From JAAYRQ01 sp035647815 (lineage in GTDB: Bacteria > Bacillota > Syntrophomonadia > Syntrophomonadales > Syntrophomonadaceae): 52,364 bases of DNA. Positions 45,301-50,316 of this stretch are shown one piece after another. The position numbers and the translations under genes were made by a program. A model generated the notes under the pieces. The model searched no databases. It was given only the letters and a program-made list of their open reading frames with translations, and was not told the origin of the DNA. The stretch lies in assembly GCA_035647815.1 (NCBI GenBank), contig DASRMR010000040.1, positions 1 to 52,364 on the forward strand, read 5' to 3'. Every line of letters starts with the position of its first letter. Position 1 is the stretch's first letter.

Positions 45301-45360
45301 TAGTGTGGCTAAAGAAGCCGCACCAGATAGCTTCAGAAAACCACGACGAGTAAATCGCAT
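42337..45360 (-). CDS. fdnG: selenocysteine formate dehydrogenase, Tat-exported major subunit (FdnG/FdoG type)
   Basis: 1,007 residues when the TGA at 44767-44769 is read as selenocysteine in HQARIUHAPTVASL. The N-terminus MRFTRRGFLKLSGAASLATL is a twin-arginine signal. The 4Fe-4S ligands are in CHFCSGGCGMLLHV and the later CPKA. The rest is the bis-MGD domain, and its length is close to the 1,015 of E. coli FdnG. It faces outside and passes electrons from formate via FdnH and FdnI. The start is ATG 45360, nine bases after AAGGAG; a TTG at 45381 would put that binding site inside the frame. The first gene of its operon, behind a structured leader. Confidence 0.94.
44738..44769 (-). promoter_or_regulatory. 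selenocysteine UGA and SECIS-like hairpin in fdnG
   Basis: Eleven bases after the TGA the mRNA can form a 6-bp stem GGTGGC/GTCACC, including one G-U pair, with the loop TAGTTT (44738-44755). It is in the same position as the fdhA hairpin but has a different loop, so SelB must accept both. Confidence 0.75.
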
Positions 45361-45490
45361 ACTATTCTCTCCTTCCCCCAAATTAAAAAGTAACTTTAAT
45401 AAAACTTACTTATATATATCATTCTATATATATATCTCTCCTTCCTTTTTTATTTTTTATAACCTTCTTATTCAATTAATTAAGCATATA

Positions 45491-45521
45491 ATAAAATTGC
45501 CCCTAGTTAGACTAAAGGCAA
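45491..45521 (-). terminator. intrinsic terminator in the fdnG leader
   Basis: On the minus strand an 11-bp stem beginning TTGCCTTTAGT (two G-U pairs), a three-base loop, and TTTTATTAT afterwards. It lies 130 bases before the fdnG start and after the structured leader RNA, with no gene ending nearby on this strand. This is the layout of a transcription attenuator. Confidence 0.75.
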
Positions 45522-45574
45522 AAAACCATCTTCAAAAATATATGCCTAATTTAACCTCGCAAAGTTATTCAATT

Positions 45575-45690
45575 GACCGAGACTATTAGGCTCCTTTCCA
45601 AAGATGGGAGGCTAGTCCGTTTCCAAGCTAACCCAACGGCTTGCTATCATGGCTTAAAAGCTTTAGACAGAAAGTTCGGAGCTATTAAAT
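45575..45690 (-). ncRNA. structured leader RNA upstream of fdnG, candidate riboswitch
   Basis: G/C-rich for its surroundings and highly foldable. Pairings on the minus strand: CCGA/TCGG closing stem (45577-45580 with 45676-45679); TAGCCTCC/GGAGCCTA (45587-45594 with 45607-45614, one mismatch); CCGTT/AACGG (45617-45621 with 45635-45639); and a CAAG/CTTG pairing (45624-45627 with 45640-45643) that interlocks with the last one as a possible pseudoknot. The terminator at 45491-45521 follows. A molybdenum/tungsten-cofactor riboswitch is the leading known-class alternative, as FdnG needs that cofactor, but I could not match its consensus with confidence. Confidence 0.6.
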
Positions 45691-45732
45691 TGTATATTCT
45701 TTCTTTAGAAAAACAGAACACTTATCTTTATG

Positions 45733-45783
45733 AAAAAAAAAGATTTATTCCCCCATAACTTAATTGTATGTGGGCATAAATCT
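45733..45783 (-). terminator. strong terminator upstream of the fdnG leader
   Basis: On the minus strand AGATTTAT...ATAAATCT encloses a partly paired CCC/GGG section, then eight U (45733-45740). It isolates the fdnG leader from upstream transcription, which implies that the leader promoter lies between it and about 45690; a TATACA at about 45697 is a weak candidate. Confidence 0.75.
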
Positions 45784-46216
45784 ACTTTATCACATAGCGT
45801 TTTTTTTGTCATTAATAAAATCTTTGCGATTACATCAGTATGATTGGGCTTTTAACATATAATAATCTCTTATATATTATTCAGATTATTCAGATATTTT
45901 TAATTGCTGATTAAATAGGGGTTTTAAACATATAATAATTTTTTTAAGTATTATTCGGATTATTCATGCTATTTTGACATTAATAATCTAGGTGCTAATT
46001 TTAATTTTAAAATTTATTATACTTTATCATATATTTAGCTTTTTGTAATTTTATCCTAACTACTGATTCAACTACTATGTCATTTAAAAAGGCGCACTCC
46101 TTTCATTTACAAACATTTTCTGCCTGTTATTATTTAACAGTAAAGCCTGTTAACTTCGCTTTTGTTAACAGGCTTTCTATATAATATAGGATTTAATATA
46201 ATACGCAAACTAAACC
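45784..46216. other. AT-rich region with an imperfect duplication
   Basis: No gene. Segments 45850-45892 and 45922-45966 are imperfect direct copies, both starting TTTTAA, ACATATAATAAT, and ending in TATTATTC, GATTATTCA. On the minus strand this gives GAATAATCCGAATAATA and GAATAATCTGAATAATA. The copies are 72 bases apart. They could be binding sites or just slippage. The terminator after the YvlD-like gene (46142-46176) is at the right end. Confidence 0.6.
46142..46176 (-). terminator. terminator after the YvlD-like gene
   Basis: A 13-bp perfect stem AAAGCCTGTTAAC with its complement and a nine-base loop, 41 bases past the stop. The U tract on the minus strand is poor, the plus strand has CTATAT. 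Confidence 0.6.
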
Positions 46217-46546
46217 TTACCTTAATTCAGTAGGTACAAATGCATCAACTATACCTATTATAAATGCTGCAAGTAAACTACCTAGCAATGTTACAGACAG
46301 AAAATTAGGTACTATGAACTGTGCCACATAAATAACGACTGCAGCTGTAATAAAACCGACTAATCCTCTGGAACGAGGAGATACTTTATCGCCTAAAATA
46401 GCTTCTACAGCATACCCTAAAGCGGCTATTACTAAAGCGGCTATTAAAGCACCCCAAAATCCTGCTACTGTAATTCCGGGTAATAGAAATCCAATAGCCA
46501 TCAATACTATTGCAGATACTATAAATCTCACGACTACACCGATCAT
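46217..46546 (-). CDS. YvlD / phage holin family 4 superfamily membrane protein
   Basis: 109 residues, four membrane helices with short loops: VVRFIVSAIVLMAIGFLLPG, WGALIAALVIAALGYAVEAI, GLVGFITAAVVIYVAQFIVP and SLLAAFIIGIVDAFVPTELR. This is the pattern of the small conserved YvlD-type proteins, annotated as phage holin superfamily although usually chromosomal and not lytic. In Bacillus yvlD lies in an operon responding to envelope stress; here it is alone. The ATG follows GGAGG. Confidence 0.8.
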   Translation of the reverse strand: MIGVVVRFIVSAIVLMAIGFLLPGITVAGFWGALIAALVIAALGYAVEAILGDKVSPRSRGLVGFITAAVVIYVAQFIVPNFLSVTLLGSLLAAFIIGIVDAFVPTELR

Positions 46547-46680
46547 ATATTAACCTCCTTTTTTTTTCCTCACAATTAGCATTGCTTAAAAATAAAAAAA
46601 ATATACCATTTCAAGATAATTATAAAAAATAAGACTTTTAAAATAAGGGTTTCCTGACATGAGCGCTTTCAGCAAAACTG

Positions 46681-47106
46681 CCGAAAACAGAATATGGGTT
46701 TTTCAAAAGAGCTAAAAGAGCTAACTCTTGCATAATCCGTTATGCCAATTATCAGCCAAATAACAACCAATATGAGACAGACTATAATAGATGTAGTGCT
46801 GAAGGGCATGTTAGCCATATATTATCATCCAGATTGAGTTCAAGACCACTAGGATGGTGTAAAACAGGTGTAGATCAAATGGCAAGATTAAGAACATTTG
46901 AAGCTAATGGTGGTATAGTATATGACCCATTAATGGAGAAAAAGATAATTGAACAAAAGGAAAATAGGCGTTCAAAAATAGAATTAAATATTAGCGAAAA
47001 GAGAAAAACTGTTAGGCAGTATGAAACATTTGGGAACTTAGCTATTCTAAATATAGGTAAAAACACAACAACAGCTAAATTCCTTAGGTCGATCAGGACT
47101 TCTTAA
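46681..47106 (+). pseudogene. C-terminal fragment of an ISLre2-type (UPF0236) transposase
   Basis: An open frame with no proper start contains CSAEGHVSHILSSRLSSRPL followed by GWCKTGVDQMARLRTFEANG. This is the end of the DDE-like transposases of the ISLre2/UPF0236 family, which are about 450-500 residues long. Only about 140 residues remain, and the stretch before the CSAEGH motif is poorly conserved. No terminal inverted repeats were recognised. It marks an old insertion and a decaying region; the ATG at 46834 lies within the conserved block and is not a real start. Confidence 0.8.
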
Positions 47107-47133
47107 TATCTAAATAACATATGGGAGATTGTT

Positions 47134-47906
47134 TTATTTTTTTAAACCCAAAGTAACTTGACCCGATCCACCGTTAAGTATGATTTCTTCACCTTTTGCA
47201 TTTTCGGATATAGTTATTCTTAATCCTGAATTATCAACTACTACTATTCTTACTGCACCTGTAGCAGTTTTCTCCACGATCACTTCATTATATTGTCCAC
47301 CATTAATATGGATACTATCTTTTCCGCCACCGCAGATGTAGATTTTGTAGGGTTGTGTCTTTTGCTTTTATAGTTACATCGCCTGCAACTGTTTCAGTTC
47401 CGCCAGCAGGTTCATATGTACCAGCTTTATCTATTAAGCTATAGTCTTCTCCAACTGGCTCTTTTACTTCTGGCGGAGTTACTGCTGATAGTATGCTTTT
47501 GCTAAGTACTACAGCTGCTTCTGCCCGAGTAGCATTTCCTTGAGGTTTAAAGGTGGTGTCTGGGTAACCAGTTATTAGCCCATTTCCTACTGCTCGGTCT
47601 ACAGAACTTTTAGCCCAATCGGAAATGTTTTGACTGTCAGCAAAAATCTTGCTAATCGGCCGCATCGGTTAGTTTTGCTGCCTTAACTACCATGACGGCC
47701 ATTTGTTCACGAGTAATAAGGTCATCAGGATCAAAGGTGGTATCACTATAGCCATTTACTATATCCTAAGCATTAGCAATAGCTATGGAGTCTTTACCCC
47801 AATGTCCGTTTACATCACTAATGTTGCTAGCAAATGCACCTGGAACGATGAATGTTAATGCAAACATTATCATGACCAAAATAGCTGTTACTTTATTCTT
47901 TCTCAA
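47134..47906 (-). pseudogene. disrupted S-layer-homology (SLH) secreted protein
   Basis: Starts with a TTG after AAGGGGG and a signal peptide (MRKNKVTAILVMIMFALTFI, then VPGAFAS). The first SLH repeat (ISDVNGHWGKDSIAIANA) is broken by TAG at 47766-47768 and continues DIVNGYSDTTFDPDDLITRE. A frameshift near 47665 leads into the second SLH repeat (WAKSSVDRAVGNGLITGYPD). A second shift near 47335 leads to the C-terminal part (IILNGGSGQVTLGLKK). With three lesions it is almost certainly inactive. It may have been cut down from a larger S-layer protein like that at 50.3 kb. Confidence 0.85.
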
Positions 47907-48043
47907 AATTTCTACCCCCTTATTTTAATATTTACTGTTACTCCTTTTCCCACAAATCTAAACTTGAGCGAACATAATCTTTATATCGACATTAACTTCG
48001 ATACCAAATAGTCGATTGTCACATCATAGAATTGATGTGCAGC

Positions 48044-48115
48044 GTCATTCTGAACGCAGTGAAGGATCTTCCCCCCTATTATGAGGGAAAGATCCTTCGT
48101 TTCTCTCAGGATGAC
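48044..48115. repeat. palindromic interspersed repeat
   Basis: Arms of 27 bp (48044-48070 and 48089-48115) form an imperfect inverted repeat; the left begins GTCATTCTGAACGCAGTGAA and includes GGATCTT. Near-identical palindromes (GTCATTCTGAGCG...GAAGGATCT) are scattered in many bacterial genomes as REP-like elements. It lies in the gap between the SLH pseudogene and the next gene; nothing else is seen in 47907-48211. Confidence 0.8.
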
Positions 48116-48211
48116 ACGGCATAAGAGTATACGATATAGCCACCCGCTTAGTGGGATCTTGACCTTCAAATTGCTTATCAATTACGACAAAGCAAAGATG
48201 ATGTTTGGCTT

Positions 48212-48520
48212 TTATGCGATATTATACAAAATTCTTCCATTGCCCCCGCTAACATCAGGCACTAGGTTTTGAGTGTTTTCAATAGTGAATGACTGAGAAG
48301 TGTTAGCTTCAACTGTACCCCCTTCAGCATAGTCAATTTTAAAGGTAACTTCTTGTGTGAGTGCATCAGGGTCAGACGAATCTGTGAGCAGCGCATAGTA
48401 ATAGACATTGCCGGCAACATAGGTAAACGAATCAGTGTTAGTAAATGTGATATCCAAAAAACTATTTTGGGTAATCTCATCAAATGGTTCCGCAGCCGTT
48501 ACACTTACATTAACCTCCAT
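48212..48520 (-). CDS. small hypothetical protein, possibly beta-rich surface protein
   Basis: 102 residues; family not recognised. It is acidic, rich in Thr, Asn, Asp and aromatic residues, with alternating hydrophobics typical of a beta-sandwich (FLDITFTNTDSFTYVAGNVY, then YALLTDSSDPDALTQEVTFK). No signal peptide or membrane segment. GGAGG lies 13 bases before the ATG at 48520, a longish spacing. It is divergent from the DNRLRE-type gene at 48672, and the two may share a 150-bp control region. A structural spore-surface or cell-surface role is possible but unproven. Confidence 0.55.
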   Translation of the reverse strand: MEVNVSVTAAEPFDEITQNSFLDITFTNTDSFTYVAGNVYYYALLTDSSDPDALTQEVTFKIDYAEGGTVEANTSQSFTIENTQNLVPDVSGGNGRILYNIA

Positions 48521-48671
48521 GATTACATCTTGCCTCCTTAGTTGTTAAATTATAGAAAGTTCGCTAAACAAACTTCCCATAATATCTTATTCACATTAAA
48601 AAAAATTGTGATTTCAAAAAGGATTTACGCCAGCTTAATGTCTTGCATATAATAGATTGGAGGGATATAGA

Positions 48672-49256
48672 ATGAGTATATTAGATTTAATGTGTAAGGA
48701 CTCAGTCAGTTTTTCAAAGAATCGCTGTAATACTAGAATAAACAATACGATTTTACATTTAGGTGGGCACCATAACTATCTGAGTTGCTTATATTTTGAT
48801 TTTCCGCCTTATTCATGTTTAAAAAATTTAAAAAATGCAAAACTTATTCTTTTTAAACTGCCGATGTCACAATACAAAACTTTTGATTCAAGATGCGGTA
48901 GCCATAGGGTCTATCGTCACCACTATATTGTATCTCCATTATTAGAATTCTTTAGTGTATATAGCTATCTATATTCTGTTCCAAAGGCAGACTATAGCAA
49001 AAAAATGACATTTGATGATGATGTCAGTCTTTGTTATACAGAAATAGACATTACCGGGATTGTGAAAGAATGGATAGATGATAGCATGGAAAATAGGGGG
49101 CTTATGTTAATTGGAAATCATAGCAATAAACTAATTAGCTATGCTTCTGAAAAGAATGATATTCCAAGAATGTGTCCTATTATTCGGCTGATTTATAAGG
49201 AGAATACTTGTTGGGGTCTTTCTTCGACCCCTTGTCTTGTGGAAGTGAAAAACTGA
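48672..49256 (+). CDS. DNRLRE-type surface domain protein
   Basis: 194 residues. The last third, YTEIDITGIVKEWIDDSMEN followed by RGLMLIGNHSNKLISYASEK, has the shape of the DNRLRE/CBM96-like beta-sandwich, where DVTSLVKEWINGS...NYGFMLKG is usual, ending in a strand with PIIRLIY. The N-terminal part is cysteine-rich (six Cys in about 130 residues) and lacks a signal peptide. Clostridial relatives occur on surfaces and in spore layers. The start is ATG 48672, eight bases after GGAGG. The family call is from pattern memory, so it is moderate. Confidence 0.6.
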   Translation: MSILDLMCKDSVSFSKNRCNTRINNTILHLGGHHNYLSCLYFDFPPYSCLKNLKNAKLILFKLPMSQYKTFDSRCGSHRVYRHHYIVSPLLEFFSVYSYLYSVPKADYSKKMTFDDDVSLCYTEIDITGIVKEWIDDSMENRGLMLIGNHSNKLISYASEKNDIPRMCPIIRLIYKENTCWGLSSTPCLVEVKN

Positions 49257-49266
49257 ACTACCGCCC

Positions 49267-49295
49267 CAACCGCGGGGACTGACCCCGTGGCTAGT
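49267..49295. repeat. dispersed hairpin repeat, copy 2
   Basis: CAACCGCGGGGACTGACCCC, then GTGGCTAGT; the arms CGGGG/CCCCG pair around ACTGA. It lies 10 bases after the DNRLRE-type stop. Preceded by CTACCGCC as in copy 3. Confidence 0.75.
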
Positions 49296-49372
49296 GTATC
49301 TTGATCTAAGCATATATTAGATTTTAAAATCATCTTATTAAGAATAAATACACCTAAAATTAATAGGTGCAT

Positions 49373-49690
49373 CTAAAGTAAATTTTCATATTTTTGCTTT
49401 CCGTATAAAACACGCATAATAATCACTTGTTTCTTTTCTTTATCAACTAAATAAAATGCAATATAATTATCGATTATTAATTTTCTATATCCTTTGCTTC
49501 GTAAAAATTCATCAGCTACATAATTACATGAGAATGGAAACACCTTTAAGTTCATGATACCTTTTTCTATTCTCTCCAGAATATGCATAGCAGGATTGGG
49601 AGCAAATAATTCTTCTGATATGTAACTATATAGATTATCTAAATCAGTTACTGCCTTTGGAGTCATCTTTATAGTATAATTATTTGCCAT
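49373..49690 (-). CDS. RelE/ParE-family toxin
   Basis: 105 residues. The ParE/RelE fold pattern is visible: KMTPKAVTDLDNLYSYISEE, a long helix with LERIEKGIMNLKVFPF, then YRKLIIDNYIAFYLVDKEKK and the final strand VIIMRVLYGKQKYENLL. RelE members cut mRNA on ribosomes, ParE members poison gyrase; the sequence does not settle which. The start ATG overlaps the antitoxin end by 11 bp, the usual arrangement of antitoxin first and toxin second. Confidence 0.9.
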   Translation of the reverse strand: MANNYTIKMTPKAVTDLDNLYSYISEELFAPNPAMHILERIEKGIMNLKVFPFSCNYVADEFLRSKGYRKLIIDNYIAFYLVDKEKKQVIIMRVLYGKQKYENLL

Positions 49691-49943
49691 ATCTATTTTT
49701 CAAACTGTCAAACACCTCTTCAGCATCTAAAAGTTTTTCTCCGTTTTTTAATTGATTTTCTGCTTCTGCCAACTTTTCATATAAATCAGCTTTAGCGAGT
49801 TTTTCTTTATACGTTTCCATACTCATAACAACTAAGTGACCATATCCGTTTTTTGTAATATAAATTGGTTCATTGCTTTCATGACATATCTTTGATATTT
49901 CAGCTGTATCTCTTAAATCCTTTATTGGTCTTATTTCAAGCAT
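49680..49943 (-). CDS. Phd/YefM-family antitoxin
   Basis: 87 residues. The DNA-binding N-terminal domain shows IRPIKDLRDTAEISKICHES, ITKNGYGHLVVMSMETYKEK, as in Phd/YefM. The C-terminal, lysine- and glutamate-rich helix should wrap around and neutralise the toxin. Such antitoxins repress their own promoter. The ATG at 49943 has GGAG upstream. This small operon lies among repeats, which fits a mobile origin. Confidence 0.9.
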   Translation of the reverse strand: MLEIRPIKDLRDTAEISKICHESNEPIYITKNGYGHLVVMSMETYKEKLAKADLYEKLAEAENQLKNGEKLLDAEEVFDSLKNRYGK

Positions 49944-50156
49944 AATATCATCTCCGTCCTTATATTATGTCTTTATTATAGCATTATCATGACATAGGCG
50001 CAATTTCCTAAATATATATAAATCCTATTATTGGTATGGTATGTCGATATGATTGAAGAGCAAGGGGTCAGACTTGAATAATTCACTTACAAAGCTATCC
50101 GCCCAATAAAATTCTTCGCTATCGCTCAGATAACATAGAAAGACAGAGCTACCGTC

Positions 50157-50185
50157 CAACCGCAGGGACTGACCCCGTGGCTAGT
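50157..50185. repeat. dispersed hairpin repeat, copy 3
   Basis: Reads CAACCGCAGGGACTGACCCC then GTGGCTAGT and differs from copy 2 at one base (G to A in the left arm), which weakens the stem. Confidence 0.75.
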
Positions 50186-50209
50186 CTCTTAAAGTGACAA
50201 TAACCCCGT

Positions 50210-50249
50210 CCCCGCGTCATATCTCCCCGCGTCATATCCCCGCGTCATA
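50210..50249. repeat. three tandem 12-13 bp repeats
   Basis: CCCCGCGTCATAT at 50210-50222 and 50225-50237, and CCCCGCGTCATA at 50238-50249. Too short and unspaced for a CRISPR. Confidence 0.85.
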
Positions 50250-50255
50250 ACATAC

Positions 50256-50300
50256 AAAAAACCAGTGCCAATAACTTGATTTATTCAAGTACTGACACTG
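50256..50300 (-). terminator. terminator after the large SLH gene
   Basis: CAGTG...CACTG outer stem and an inner ACTTGA/TCAAGT stem, then GTTTTTT on the minus strand, 17 bases past the stop. Confidence 0.85.
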
Positions 50301-50316
50301 CTATTTGTTTTTTTAT

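Larger units (their letters stand above)
49944..50255. other. intergenic region with several repeats
   Basis: No gene. It contains AAGGGGTCAGACTTGAATAA at about 50069, copy 3 of the dispersed hairpin repeat, and three tandem copies of CCCCGCGTCATA(T) (50210-50249). GGGGTCAGAC and GGGACTGACCCC fragments are typical of REP-like elements linked with IS200-type transposases. Confidence 0.6.

Noticed and set aside
45573..45758. Plus-strand open frame of 61 codons over the fdnG leader
   Set aside because: No ribosome binding site or recognisable protein; the same bases form a structured RNA with a minus-strand terminator next to fdnG.
47766..47768. In-frame TAG as possible pyrrolysine
   Set aside because: The gene is an SLH protein with two further frameshifts; a CAG-to-TAG change in a pseudogene is simpler.
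47981..48181. Minus-strand open frame of 66 codons
   Set aside because: It runs through the REP-like palindrome and has no binding site or known family.
49267..49295. tRNA-like or rRNA-like GC-rich segment
   Set aside because: Too short, no cloverleaf; identical units occur three times as hairpin repeats.
50210..50249. Short tandem repeats as a CRISPR array
   Set aside because: Units of 12-13 bp with 0-2 bp between them.
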